Source: VXPW01 sp965115815
GTDB lineage: Bacteria > Pseudomonadota > Alphaproteobacteria > TMED109
Assembly: GCA_965115815.1 (NCBI GenBank)
Contig: OZ220465.1
Span: 3,658,001 to 3,722,000 of the forward strand
DNA length: 64,000 nt
Direction: 5' to 3'
Made by a program: the position numbers and the translations under genes. Positions 7,911 to 18,308 of this stretch are shown in pieces (within the stretch, counting starts at the first letter, position 1; each line of letters opens with the position of its first letter). Under the pieces are notes generated by a model. It was not told where the DNA came from. It made no database searches and saw only the letters and a program-made list of their open reading frames with translations.

Positions 7911-9828
7911 GTTACGGTAGGAATGCGCATTGCTGCGCACCCCCCGCACAGTTCCGGACTTGGACGTTAATCCATCCGGCTCCTACCTCGAGTGCTTGAC
8001 GGCAAACCGCTGGTCCGGCCATGGGTGGCGGATGGTTGCGCGCGGCCAAAGAATTTTGGTCATGCGCTCCAGCCGCTTCCAGTCGAAACGGTGGCGCTGG
8101 GAGCGGCGGCGTATCGCCCGCATCCATAGGCGTTGCAGCCTTTGGCGGAACGTGCGCAGCCACCGGGTCGCTCCCGGGACGGCGTAGTAGTTGAGCCAGC
8201 CTTGACAGACCCGCCCTAGCCACGTGCCGACCTCCCATAGGTCGTACTGCCATCGTTTGCGAAGCACCACCCCGATGCGCGCCAAGGTCCTTGTGACCCG
8301 TTTTGCGATCGGCTTGCGCCCAAGCCTGAAGTGTCCGGCCCGGGTCTTCGCGCAGAAGTGCCTGAAGCCCAGGAAGTCGAACGTCTCCGGCTTGCCCGCC
8401 CCGCGCTTCCGGCGGTTCGCCGTGGCGAACCGGCCGAACTCGACCAGACGGGTTTTGTCCGGATGGAGGCCGAGCCCAAAGCGCTCCAGCCTCTCCCGAA
8501 CGTCGCGAAGGTAGTGCTCCGCATCCCGCTTGTACTGAAACCCGACCACGATATCGTCCGCATAGCGGACCATGATCGCTTGACCGCCCGGAGCCTTCGG
8601 ACGCCATGCCTTGTGAAACCACAGATCCAACACGTAGTGCAGAAACACGTTCGCCAGACAGGGGCTGACAATCGCACCCTGTGGCGAACCCACCCCGGTG
8701 TCGCTCCATGATCCGTCGGTCATGACGCCAGCGTTCAGCCATTTGTGGATCAGGCGGATCACCCGCCTGTCGCCCATGCGGTGCTCCAGGAACTTGACCA
8801 ACCAATCCCTCGGGATGGTGTCGAAGAATGCCCGGATGTCCGCATCGACAATCCAGTTGACCTTGCGCCGCTCGATCCCGAACGCCAGGGCGTCGAGAGC
8901 GTCATGCGCCCCTCGGCCCGGTCGGAACCCGTAGCTGAAGCCTAGGAACTCCACCTCAAAGATCGGTGTCAGGATCACATCCACAACTGCCTTCTGGACG
9001 ATCTTGTCCTCCAGTGCAGCAATCCCGAGCGGTCGTGTCCCACCGTCCGGCTTGGGTATCTCAACCCGCCGAACCGGCGACGCCCGGTACGCTCCTCCAC
9101 GATGCAGGCGCGAGTGCAAGTCGAGCAAACGCTCGTCCAGATCTTCGCCATAGGCCTCCCACGTCACGCCGTCGACTCCGGCCGCGGCTTCCTTCTTCAG
9201 GCCGAGCCAGGCCGACCGGAGCACTTCCGGCGTGATGTGGTGAAAGAGTGCAGTAAGACGCTCCTTCGGGTTCCTCTCTACAGCTTTCCGTATCCGGTCC
9301 GCCGCCTGTGGCACGCGTGCCCGACCCTGCGTTCGGCGCGTGCTTTGGCGTCCCGAATTCCTCTTGGTTGGGGCCCTTTCCTCCGGCAACTCCGCAGGAG
9401 CGGACGCTCCCTTGTTCGCCGCCTTCCCAGGTCGTACGGCCCCATCCGACTTCTTCAAACCGTTCGTCATAGGCTTCGGTTTTCTCCTTCCCTACTCGGT
9501 CCCGCCTCGACCGGCGGGACAGCTTGAAGATCTCCCAGGGTCCCAACAGAAGACGTACGGACGTGTGTGGGTTCTCTGACACCGCGGGGCTCGCCGGCAT
9601 CTCACCAAATCGATGCCTGCGATGTTGCCTTCGGCCGATCTGAAAACCTCGGCACCCCGGATCATCGTCTTTTCGGTGCTCATTAGCCCCACCCATCCGC
9701 ACCGCTGCCGACGCTTCGCCTGCCCCCTCGCGGGAACCGACGCACGGCTCGCGGAGAAACGCGGTTTGGTTACTCCTTCGTTCCAAGGGACTCTCACCCC
9801 CTGTCTTCTGCCAGTTCGCCTGGCACAC
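7911..9828 (-). mobile_element. group II intron copy 3, full length
   Basis: Also 1918 bp, with the same ends as copy 2. Its 5' end (9828) lies immediately after a domain V-like hairpin belonging to a different, decayed intron (9829-9865). Its 3' end (7911) abuts the 5' end of copy 2. Near identity with copy 2 implies recent duplication. Confidence 0.85.
7983..9470 (-). CDS. ltrA: group II intron reverse transcriptase/maturase, copy 3
   Basis: A 495-residue homologue of the protein at 6065-7552, with all RT motifs, including RYADDIVVGF, and the maturase X domain. Differences are conservative (for example LIKFLEHRIG versus LVKFLEHRMG). It is intact, so two potentially active maturases are present. 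Either could act on the core-deleted copy 1. Confidence 0.9.
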   Translation of the reverse strand: MTNGLKKSDGAVRPGKAANKGASAPAELPEERAPTKRNSGRQSTRRTQGRARVPQAADRIRKAVERNPKERLTALFHHITPEVLRSAWLGLKKEAAAGVDGVTWEAYGEDLDERLLDLHSRLHRGGAYRASPVRRVEIPKPDGGTRPLGIAALEDKIVQKAVVDVILTPIFEVEFLGFSYGFRPGRGAHDALDALAFGIERRKVNWIVDADIRAFFDTIPRDWLVKFLEHRMGDRRVIRLIHKWLNAGVMTDGSWSDTGVGSPQGAIVSPCLANVFLHYVLDLWFHKAWRPKAPGGQAIMVRYADDIVVGFQYKRDAEHYLRDVRERLERFGLGLHPDKTRLVEFGRFATANRRKRGAGKPETFDFLGFRHFCAKTRAGHFRLGRKPIAKRVTRTLARIGVVLRKRWQYDLWEVGTWLGRVCQGWLNYYAVPGATRWLRTFRQRLQRLWMRAIRRRSQRHRFDWKRLERMTKILWPRATIRHPWPDQRFAVKHSR

Positions 9829-10700
9829 CAGATCCGGACGTGCCCGCATTCGGGCATCCGGTTCCGTACAGGACAGGTTCGCTCAAGCGGTCCCGTATCC
9901 GTGCATGATCTTGGCCGTCGGCATGCCGGGCATCCTTCTCCAGGACGCCCGCCCGCAGCCATGGGTTGATCCTGCGACGGATGACACCGTCCTTGATCCA
10001 CAGGTCCAGAAAGGCACGGAGTTCCCGATGCGGGATGCTGTCGAAATCCTTCGACTCCGCATCGATCACCCCGCGCTTCTTCTTCGCCTGCGCGGCGATC
10101 CACTGTGGTTCCGTTGACGGGTTGGAAGCTCTCAGTGTCTCTTCCACCGTTTCCCTCCAGTGGTTCTGTTCCTGCAGCACGCCCCTTCCCTCCAGCGGCA
10201 CCCGGTGGACCCGGTCCCCGCCTTCGCCGGTACTAGGAGCGAGCTACGACTTCCGGTTTCCGTCTGGCCTTCGGCTCATGGGTTTCGCCAGCCGGTTCTG
10301 TTCCTGCAGCACGCCCCTTCCCTCCAGCGGCACCCGGTGGACCCGGTTCCCCGCCTTCGCCGGTACTAGGAGCGAGCTACGACTTCCGGTTTCCGTCTGG
10401 CCTTCGGCTCATGGGTTTCGCCAGCCGGCTCCGCAGGCTCGACCTGCGGGCAGAAACCGGATCTCCCAGGTTCCCTGGCAAGCCCTCCCGCGGCTTTGCG
10501 TCGTTCTCGGACCCCGGACGGTCCGTTGCGCCTTGCCCCTACACGCGGCGCGCCGGTGCGGCCCCCACTGCTCGAAAGATGAAGGCACCGACATTGAGGA
10601 GTACGAGGCTCCCTAGCGACGCTTCGCCGCCCGCTGTGTACGCTTCACGACGTGCGTTACCGCACGCCATGCCACACTCGCTCCCGGCTGGCGGGCTCAC
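9829..10700 (-). pseudogene. remnant of a second group II intron type
   Basis: A minus-strand ORF (10201 down) contains GVIDAESKDFDSIPHRELRA, then FLDLWIKDGVIRRRINPWLR. This is the region around RT motif 3 of a different group II intron maturase, truncated on both sides. At 9829-9865 the minus strand forms a domain V-like hairpin: GAACCGGAT, then GCCCG-AATG-CGGGC, then GTCCGGATCTG. Intron copy 3 is inserted right after it. Between 10430 and 10700 GC-rich stem-rich sequence resembles an intron 5' region. The exact 5' end is uncertain. Confidence 0.6.
10162..10426. repeat. 132/133-bp tandem duplication
   Basis: The segment starting GGTTCTGTTCCTGCAGCACG at 10162 is repeated at 10294, with one extra C in the second unit. 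It lies upstream of the RT remnant of the decayed intron and probably contributed to its inactivation. Confidence 0.85.
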
Positions 10701-10790
10701 CTTTGCCGGGCGGGGGTCGAACCCGCAGGCTTGCGACGAAAGGTTTCAACCTACGTCATGGTTTCCCCCTCTCCAGGGCTTGGCCTGGCG

Positions 10791-11069
10791 CAATCGAGCT
10801 TCCTGCCCTGAGGGTGGGCCAAGATCCACTCCGGTCCCCGCGCCGAACACCGGCAGGCAGGCTCGGTTCCCGGAAACCGGATCCGTCCGATCCCCCAAGA
10901 GAGCGTGGGCGCCTGCACGTTCGGCATCGGATCTGTGGGGATGAACCAGAGAGCGCCGTACCGATCGGGCGCCCACGCGTGCCGACACGCACCGACACGG
11001 GGCCGACACGCACCGACACGGAAATCTTGCCAGAATACTGTCGTCAGTTCAACGTTTCCGTACTACTAG
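10791..11069 (-). mobile_element. IS630 left-end fragment
   Basis: Reading down from the CTAG at 11069, the sequence follows the IS630 left end (CTAGTAGTACGGAAACGTTG, then the TGTCGG-rich region) to just past the transposase start codon, where similarity stops. The 14 bases outside the terminus (AAGGCCATCCCACG) also precede the IS630 at 19104. Confidence 0.75.
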
Positions 11070-11070
11070 C

Positions 11071-11726
11071 GTGGGATGGCCTTGGCCCCGGGGCGGGCGG
11101 CACTCGGGCACCTCGCCCAGGCCGGCGAACCGGCTGCGCCGTCCGGACGAGGCATTGGCCCGACGCGGGCGCGCGGCTCCGCGCTCCCGCTCTCCGGAAT
11201 CGCCCGGCTCAGTGCCTTGGTGGCACCGTCGGTCCGTTCGTACCGGAAGATCTCCTGGGGCGAGCCGTGGAAACGGAAGCGCGCCGAGGGGCCGGGCGCG
11301 CGACCGAAGCCGTGCGTCCGTCCCGGCGAGCGCCCGTTCGACGCGCGATCGCAGGTCCCGGCGAAGAGCGAGAGGTCGACGAACGTCTCCGTGCCGAAGA
11401 TCGGATCTCCCGGCGCGGATTCGAGGTCGGCGGACCGACGCCGCAGGCCCGGGCCGCGCACGCGGGATGCCGGGCTCGGCCTTCCCCTCGGGCCGGGAAG
11501 GACGAACCGGGAGGGGTTCGCGATCCGATGCGCGCCCCGGAACTGCGGCTCCGCAGACTCGCGCGACCCCGGTCGCTCCGTGCAGGGTGACCAAGCTCCG
11601 GCCCGTTCCGATAAGGCCGGAACACCGCAGGTCGGGAGGCTCCTTCCCCCCGACGGTCCCGGAGCCGAGGCGCACCGTCACCTCGCGAAGGTCGATGGAG
11701 GAATCCGGAGTCGCACGCGTCGTCAT
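11071..11726 (-). pseudogene. DUF4338/DruA-family relic
   Basis: Minus-strand frames spell a broken DUF4338 domain: DSSIDLREVTVRL near the start, then after a gap ANPSRFVLPGPRG, SRVRGPGLRRRSADLE, ETFVDLSLFAGTCDRASN, GRTHGFGRAPGPSARFRFHG and SPQEIFRYERTDG. The order and spacing match the LASRVL, ETFVD-RF-GTCYRA-NW and P-K-E-(I/V) landmarks of the family. At least one frameshift and a deletion of the central part are evident. The domain type is closest to the ISAs1-linked versions. A similar fragment lies at 62270-62465. Confidence 0.6.
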
Positions 11727-11949
11727 GGCCGGCACACGGCCACGGCGAAAATGGAATGTCCAGCCCAAAATCAGCATGCGTCGATCGCCGGGACGACAAC
11801 GGAAGAGCCCTGGTGCGTGCGGTCCTCTCGGGGAAGCGCGGTGCATTTTGCTGTATGTACTCGGCCGTGCTGGCGACAGGGCAGGGATCGGGCCTGACGA
11901 CCGGGAACCGTGTCGGAACGGCAACGAAGACGCCAGAAAGGTCCGGCAG

Positions 11950-12282
11950 ATGCATGTCGTCATATTCGAAGTTGAACCCTCCGCCGGCAACAGGGACAAG
12001 TACCTGGAGATCGCTGCCCGTCTTCGCCAAGAGCTCGAAGCCGTGGACGGGTTCATTTCGATCGAGCGCTTCGAGAGCTTGGTCCGACCCGGGAAGATCC
12101 TGTCGCTCTCGACTTGGAGAGACGAGGCAGCCATCGCCCGATGGCGGGAGCACGCGGGCCACCGGGACGCGCAGGAGTTCGGCCGGACGGCACTGTTCGA
12201 ACGGTACCGCATACGAGTCGCGGAAGTGATCCGGGACTACGCACTCGAAACGTCGCCCTGGCACCCCAGGAAGGTCCCGTAG
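11950..12282 (+). CDS. antibiotic biosynthesis monooxygenase-domain protein
   Basis: A 110-residue protein in which one ABM (dimeric alpha-beta barrel) domain fills the sequence: MHVVIFEVEPSAGNRDKYLE, then VDGFISIERFESL, ILSLSTWRDEAAIARWREHA and QEFGRTALFERYRIRVAEVI. Members of this family are small cofactor-poor monooxygenases, haem-binding proteins or proteins of unknown role, so the substrate cannot be inferred. The start at 11950 gives a full domain; longer in-frame extensions upstream have no domain. No strong ribosome-binding site is seen. A short GCGACC-ACA-GGTCGC hairpin follows the stop. Confidence 0.75.
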   Translation: MHVVIFEVEPSAGNRDKYLEIAARLRQELEAVDGFISIERFESLVRPGKILSLSTWRDEAAIARWREHAGHRDAQEFGRTALFERYRIRVAEVIRDYALETSPWHPRKVP

Positions 12283-13389
12283 CAACGCCGCGACCACAGG
12301 TCGCAGGCGCACCGCGCAGGATTTCCGGGACCATGCCAAACCTTGGCCATCGACCCGGCGATCCCTTTCCGTTGCAGGACCCCGAGAATCCTGCGGATAC
12401 ATGATTCGGACGTGGCGGATCGCCTTGTGCCTGACCGCTTCCGCTCCGCCGCATCCCGTGTCCATCGCCGCGTCGGCCGGGGGTTCGCTGGCCGCCGCCG
12501 CAGTTCGCCCCCCCCTCCGAAAAGCAGCTCGCCCGGGGCCGGGCGACGAACCGGTGTTCCGCCCGGGCTGACGCGGATTCGGCAGCCGAAGAATCCGGCA
12601 CGGGGTGGAACGGCGAGGCCGGGTACGGCGCGGTCCGGGTGGGGCGAAGCAGCCCGGAGGAGCCGGCATTGCCGTCCGCGGTTCGGGCGGAGGGTGTCGG
12701 GAACGGATCCGTCGTCCTTGGATGGTCAGCCGCAAGGGATCGATCGGCGCGGGCCCGACAGGGGCCCATACTGCCCGGCTCTCGATCCGACCGGCGCCGA
12801 CGGCGGCCTGGCGGTATGCAGAATGTCGGAAGTCGCCGACCCGATCATGCGGAAAGGCGGAAACTCCGAATATGGAGCACGAACCCGACCGTCGCCGTGA
12901 TCGGCGACGAGGGTCTTGCGGGGCAGGATCAGCCCCTGTTGGCCAGGTGGATCGCGGCCTTCGAGCGGTGGGCCGGAAGACGGTCGACCCCTAGACGGTG
13001 CGGGAAACGACCGGTGTGTGTACACGGTCCCGCATCGCAGGTGTTTCGAGCACGCGCCAAGCGCCGCGTGCTATCCCTGCGCCCCGCGGCCTCGCAGGAT
13101 CCTGATGGCATGCAGAACGTATCCTGCCCAGCCCGTCCGGCCCGAGCGGGTCGCGGAGCCGGTCCGACTTTCGGGAGCGGATTGCAGCAAAGGGCGCGAA
13201 GGGATGCCGGAACACGGGGAACGCGGAAACACCGCGACGCGCGCCGTGGCGGCGAACGACCACCCCGGGCTTCCGGATCGCTGCCCGGGGCAGGCAGGAG
13301 TCCGGAGCCGGTGGCCGGTGGAGCGCGGATCGGGGCCGTCGCGTGCACGCCGGTCCGGCTCATCGACCGGAGCATCACACGCGAGGGGC
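12283..13389. other. unassigned, probably degenerate sequence
   Basis: Long open frames exist because of high GC content, but none shows a domain, a start signal or family motifs. It may include the lost N-terminal part of the amidase relic that follows. Confidence 0.35.
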
Positions 13390-13760
13390 CGAACCGGCTC
13401 GACGCCGCCGACCACGCGCCGGCGAAGGACGCCGAGGGAAACAGAAGAATCGATGCCGCGCGCGTACGCGCCGCGCGGCAGGACTACGACCTGCTGCTGA
13501 TGCCGACCCTCGCATCCCGGACCCAGCCGCTGCTCTCGGCCGACCGTTCCGTCACGCTCCATGTCGGGCGCGCATCTGCCAGAATCGCCCGTTCGGCGCC
13601 GTTCAACGGCGGGCAGGCGGGCAGCGATGACCGTGCCCGTCGGCCTGAGCGAGGGACTTCCGGTCGGCTTGCCGCCGGTCGGACTCCGGCCCGGCAAACC
13701 GAAGACCTGCCGGGGTGCGCACGCCTTCAGGCAAGGCGGCGACCGGCGCACGATGGGAGA
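13390..13760 (+). pseudogene. amidase (GatA-like) C-terminal relic
   Basis: One frame reads RAARQDYDLLLMPTLASRTQ and later ARIARSAPFN. After a shift near 13607 the next frame reads AAMTVPVGLSEGLPVGLPPV followed by GLRPGKP. These are the C-terminal landmarks of the amidase signature family (the DLLLMPT segment and the N-x-(T)GxPAxxVPxG segment). The catalytic Lys-Ser-Ser part is absent. It ends just before the acyl-CoA synthetase start. Confidence 0.7.
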
Positions 13761-13768
13761 CGGCCCCG

Positions 13769-15532
13769 ATGGCGATCCTGAACGAGAGCCCCGCCGGACG
13801 AACCGAACGATTCGGGCCGTCGGGCTCGAAGGACCGTGCACCCGAGGGTGTCCCCCTCGACGGACGCTCCTACGTCCGGGGCGAGACCCAGTGCGATCTT
13901 CGGTACATCACCGTACCGCACCTGTTGCGGCAAGCCGTGGCGCGGCACGGACCGCGGGATGCGTTCGTCGGGGCGGATTCGGGAACGCGTCGCAGCTACT
14001 GCGATGTCGACCGGGATGTCGACGAGCTGGCCGCCGGATTCCTGGCCATGGGCCTCGAACCGGGCGATCGCGTCGGGATCTGGGCGCCCAACTGCTATGA
14101 GTGGATCCTGACGCAATTCGCCACGGCCCGGATCGGGTTGGTGCTGGTGACCATCAATCCGGCGTACCGGCTGGCGGAACTGGAATTTGCCCTCAACAAG
14201 GTCGGCTGCAAGGCGCTGATTCTCGAACGGTCGTTCAAGACCTCGAACTACCTGGGGATGGTCCGGCAACTGGCTCCGGAACTGGACCGGTGCGCGCCCG
14301 GACGACTGCGGGCGGCCCGGCTTCCGACTCTCGGCAGCGTGATCGTCCTGGACGACGATCCGGGGCCGGGCGTCTTCTCGTTGGCGCAGGTCCGGACGCT
14401 CGGCGGCCCGGCACAGCGACGGCGTCTGGCCGTGCTGGACGGACGACTCGATCCCTACGATGCCGTCAACATCCAATTCACTTCCGGCACCACGGGCGCA
14501 CCCAAGGGTGCGACGCTTTCCCACTACAACATCGTCAACAACGCCCGCTTCGTGACGGACCGCATCCGGCTCACGCCTTCGGACCGGTTGTGCATACCCG
14601 TACCGCTCTACCACTGCTTCGGCATGGTGATGGGAGTGCTGGGCGCGGTGAGCAAGGGAGCGGCGATGGTCCTGCCCGGCCGGGGGTTCGATCCGGCAGG
14701 CACGTTGCGCACCCTGTCCGCCGAGCGCTGCACGGCCGTCTACGGCGTGCCGACCATGTTCCTGGGCATGCTCCGGGAACGGGAAAACCAGCGGGTCGAT
14801 CTCGGCTCCCTGCGCACCGGCATCATGGCCGGCGCCCCCTGCCCGGTGGACGTGATGGAGCGGGTCCGCGTCGAGATGAACCTGCGGGAAATCACCATCT
14901 GCTACGGCATGACCGAGACGTCGCCGGTCTCCTTCCAGAGCCTCGTGGATGATCCGGTCGACAAGCGCTGTTCCACGGTCGGACGCATTCATCCGCATCT
15001 CGAGGTCAAGCTCGTGGATGAAGGGGGAACGATCGTGCCGGTCGGGGCAACGGGCGAACTGTGCACCCGTGGATACGCCGTCATGAAGGGATACTGGGAC
15101 GACGACGAGCAGACGCGCGCGAGCATCGTCGACGGATGGATGCATACCGGGGACCTCGCGATTCTCGATGCGGACGGCTTCTGCTCGATTGTCGGCCGGG
15201 TGAAGGACATGATCATTCGCGGTGGCGAGAATGTCTCTCCGCGGGAAATCGAGGATTTTCTGTTCCGGCATCCGGCGATCTCCGAAGCGCAGGTCTTCGG
15301 CATTCCAGACGACACCTTCGGCGAAGTGGTGTGCGCCTGGGTCGTTCCGAACCCCGGATGCCTGCTCACTGAAGATGCGGTCAGGGAATACTGCATCGGT
15401 CGAATCGCCCACTACAAGGTTCCCGCACGCGTTCGGGTGGTCGAGGCCATCCCCACGACGGCAACGGGCAAGCCGCAGAAGTTCGTGATGCGGAACCGCA
15501 TGATCAAGATGCTCTCCGGTTCCGGGAGCTGA
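13769..15532 (+). CDS. medium/long-chain acyl-CoA synthetase (AMP-binding)
   Basis: A 587-residue ANL-superfamily enzyme, which activates a carboxylic acid with ATP to the acyl-adenylate and then the CoA thioester. Motifs: FTSGTTGAPKGATLSH (phosphate loop, about 238), CYGMTETSP (about 380), DGWMHTGDLAILDADGFCSI, VGRVKDMIIRGGENVSPREI (hinge) and TTATGKPQKF with the C-terminal catalytic lysine. The layout matches fatty-acyl-CoA synthases acting in beta-oxidation; the chain length cannot be read from sequence. I chose the ATG at 13769, which has GGGAGA upstream; an in-frame ATG at 13715 would add 18 residues overlapping the amidase relic. No operon partner is visible. Confidence 0.85.
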   Translation: MAILNESPAGRTERFGPSGSKDRAPEGVPLDGRSYVRGETQCDLRYITVPHLLRQAVARHGPRDAFVGADSGTRRSYCDVDRDVDELAAGFLAMGLEPGDRVGIWAPNCYEWILTQFATARIGLVLVTINPAYRLAELEFALNKVGCKALILERSFKTSNYLGMVRQLAPELDRCAPGRLRAARLPTLGSVIVLDDDPGPGVFSLAQVRTLGGPAQRRRLAVLDGRLDPYDAVNIQFTSGTTGAPKGATLSHYNIVNNARFVTDRIRLTPSDRLCIPVPLYHCFGMVMGVLGAVSKGAAMVLPGRGFDPAGTLRTLSAERCTAVYGVPTMFLGMLRERENQRVDLGSLRTGIMAGAPCPVDVMERVRVEMNLREITICYGMTETSPVSFQSLVDDPVDKRCSTVGRIHPHLEVKLVDEGGTIVPVGATGELCTRGYAVMKGYWDDDEQTRASIVDGWMHTGDLAILDADGFCSIVGRVKDMIIRGGENVSPREIEDFLFRHPAISEAQVFGIPDDTFGEVVCAWVVPNPGCLLTEDAVREYCIGRIAHYKVPARVRVVEAIPTTATGKPQKFVMRNRMIKMLSGSGS

Positions 15533-15544
15533 GGCAGAGGCGAA

Positions 15545-15567
15545 CCGCCGGATGCGCGCATCCGGTT
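15545..15567 (+). terminator. candidate terminator hairpin after acyl-CoA synthetase
   Basis: A perfect palindrome CCGGATGCG/CGCATCCGG begins about 13 bp after the stop codon and is followed by TTCTC. The U-tract is weak. Confidence 0.4.
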
Positions 15568-17189
15568 CTCGTCCATCGAGGTCCTGCGGTCCGACCTTCC
15601 GCGCTCCGGTCGACCTCCCTTCGACCCTTTGCCGTGTACCTGGACCGGAATCCGGCGCAGAGTCTCCCTGTCCGGCCGACAGGGCCAGCTCCAGGCGCGG
15701 CCTGCTGCCGGATGCGCGGGTCGGGTGCCCCGCATCCGGTCGTGCGACTTGCGCGAGCGGAGAATCGAACCGGTGGTCAGGCGTCGAACCGCAACCGGTC
15801 CGGGCTCGCATTCCGTCGCATGCGAATCCAGCCAGGAGCCTTTCGCCTGACCCCCATGTCTTCGTCATGGATGTGCGGATCCCGATCGAATTCCCCCGCT
15901 GATCCGCATCCGATGGACCCGGCGCAGCTTCTGGAGGGCCGTGGCCTCATGGCCCGGTTGGATCCGCGCCAAGCTGTCAAGGCCCTGCGGTCACCGTGAA
16001 ACCGGTAGCTCCCGGTGCGGGTCGCGGCCCCGGGCGCAATCCATCATCCGTCTCTCCCAACGCGGGATGTTCTCCCGACGCGCCCGGCCCGGGCGCCGCT
16101 TGCCGACACGCACATGGTTCCCCGGCGCAAGACCGGCCCCGGCCGCGCTGTGGCGGGTCGAGGAAAAGACGGAAGGGTCGGAGCCGAACTCCGCGAGGAC
16201 GGCGGCCGGCTCGTGGATTTCCGGTACGGCGCACGAGAGCAGGATGGGGCCGGCAGAGCCGGTGGCACGGCGGATCTCGGGACCGACGATTCGGACCCGT
16301 TTCGGAACCGGCTCGGAAGGCACCGGAAAGAACTCCACTCTTAGGGCCGCTCCGGTACTCCCTTCGTTCCGAGCTGCCGCTTCCCTCGTCTCACGCTGAT
16401 TGTCGCGCTGCGCTTCGCCCCCGTTGTCGCTCCCGGCGCCCTGCCATGCAAGATCCTGGCCGGCCAGAACCCGATGCTCAGGTACCTGCCGACGGAGCAA
16501 GTGAACGAGATTCATGGGAGTTTCGGGGCCGGAACGCGCTGAAGGGCACGCCGGGCCGGCGACCTTTCCGAACCCCGGGAACAACGACGCAGAGGCTCAC
16601 GTGGAAGGCATCAGGGGAGTCCGGGCGCGGCTCGGATTCGTGTGCGCACCGCCGGGCGTCGAACGCTCCGGTCGGTGGTTCCGATGCGGCGGGATCTTCG
16701 CAGGTTCACCGATACGGGGCCGACCGTCTGGCCGGTGTCCCGTCGAATGCCCCTTCCGGCGGAGGGTCGCGATCCGGCCGACGCGAAACCGATTCCTGCA
16801 ATCCCGGGCGGCGCGGTTTCACCGGATCGGCATCGGTGCTGTAGACTGCCCGATCGGCCGAAGGTGCGTTCACCGAAGATCGCCGGACGGTTCCCGGTCG
16901 AAGATGGTTCTCTCGGAGGGACTGTCGCCGGTCCGCTTCCGGTCCTGATGCGGACCAAGTGGGACCTGCACTGCCATCCGTTCGCGTTCCGTTGCCACCG
17001 CCGGCGGAGGACGAACCCTCGTCCCCATCGATTCGTGTCGGGGCCTCACATGACAGAGCGGGATCTCGACAGGCCAAGAACCGATGCCGGGGCAGCCTGT
17101 CGACCGGAGGTTGTGCAGAAGCCGGGGCACCGCATTGGATCAGACGCGGATCTGCAGCCCGGATTCGGGCATCCGGAACGACCGGCCGG
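15568..17189. other. unassigned sequence without supported genes
   Basis: Open frames occur on both strands but show no recognisable domains, membrane segments or start signals. The sequence is probably degenerate. Confidence 0.35.
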
Positions 17190-17963
17190 CATTCCCGCCG
17201 ACGGTGGACCGGTCGATGACGGTGCAGAGTCGGGCCGGTACGGGTCCGACCTGCCGTGAGCGGATTCGTGGCGGGAAGGCTGCAGAAGGCACGGCCGGCC
17301 ACCGTCAGTGATTCCCGCGGTGACCTGCAACCGATGGATGCGCAGGGTGCGAACGACGGGGCGGGCGACCGGATGGACGGGGCTGCTGCGGATCTCCCAC
17401 CGCCCCCGCCGCCCGGACGCCGTCTTCGTCCCGACAAGCACGAGCAACACGTCGGGGATCGTTCCGCGGACACCCCGGCGACTGCGCACGCCGCGTTGGA
17501 ACCGGATCCGATGGAGGAACTCGTGCCGGTGCTGCGGAAGTTGGGCGCGCTGCTCGAAGGGCCGCGGCATGCGAGCCTCCGGCAGGCCTTGGCGGAATGG
17601 GTACTGCAGGTGACGGAAGGAAGGGGGCTGGCATCGGCGCAACCGGATCTTGCAGAGGATTTGCTCCAGCTGCGCGCGATCGGAGGGCTGGATGCCATGG
17701 GGGCACTACTGGCCGCACGAATCGACGCATTCCCGCAACCGGTCCGGAAGCCGGGTCGGGAACGGGCACTGGAACCGGAACGGGCGCTGCTCGTGCGCCA
17801 GACGAGGTGCAAGTTCGACGGGGTGACGGCGCAACGCATCGTCGCGCTTCTCGACGACATTGAAGATCCCGAACGCTTGGCCGAGATTGGCGAGGCAGTA
17901 GTTGACTGCGCTCTCGGCACGGAACTGCTGGACCGTGTCGGGCTGGATGGCGATCGTTCGTGA
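17190..17963 (+). pseudogene. Rpn-family (PD-(D/E)XK) nuclease relic
   Basis: The plus-strand frame ending at 17963 contains PMEELVPVLRKLGALL, LRQALAEWVLQVTEGRGLAS, ERALLVRQTRCKFDG, AQRIVALLDDIEDPERLAEI and GEAVVDCALGTELLDRV. This is the typical C-terminal half of Rpn recombination-promoting nuclease/putative transposase proteins. Upstream, split over other frames, TVDRSMTVQ and CRERIRGGK resemble the hypersensitive QSTVDR-MA-R and YREL segments. The catalytic N-terminal domain is missing and frames are broken. Confidence 0.6.
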
Positions 17964-18308
17964 AATCCGGGCCCGGCCGGAGAACCGCCCCGGACACGCC
18001 TGTCATGGAACCCCGGGGCGGCGACGACCCCAATGGTGTCCTGCTGGCCATGGAATCCGCCTGCAGGGATCATTTGGACCTCAGTTCCTTGAACGGCAAC
18101 GACAGCACATTTTGTGTTTTTGATCCAGTGCTGTCCGCCCTATCCGCAGTGGATTGTATTTCTGCGACCATGGACAGAATGCTCATGCAACGGCCCTTCA
18201 TGCACTACATTTCGTGCGCAGAACGTTCTTCATCTTCAGCCTTCCGATGGCTGCGGGAGCGTGCGGAGGCTCAAGCGCGCCGTAGACGCCACGCGGCGCA
18301 GGGTCGAC
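17964..18308. other. spacer with a lower-GC patch
   Basis: No gene supported. Bases 18070-18240 are visibly richer in A and T than the surroundings. I see no element ends there. Confidence 0.4.

Noticed and set aside
10695..10760. tRNA or tmRNA 3' half
   Set aside because: The minus strand has a T-arm-like GCGGG-TTCGACC-CCCGC followed by CCGGCAA, but no matching acceptor strand, D-arm or anticodon arm is found upstream. It could be a relic only.
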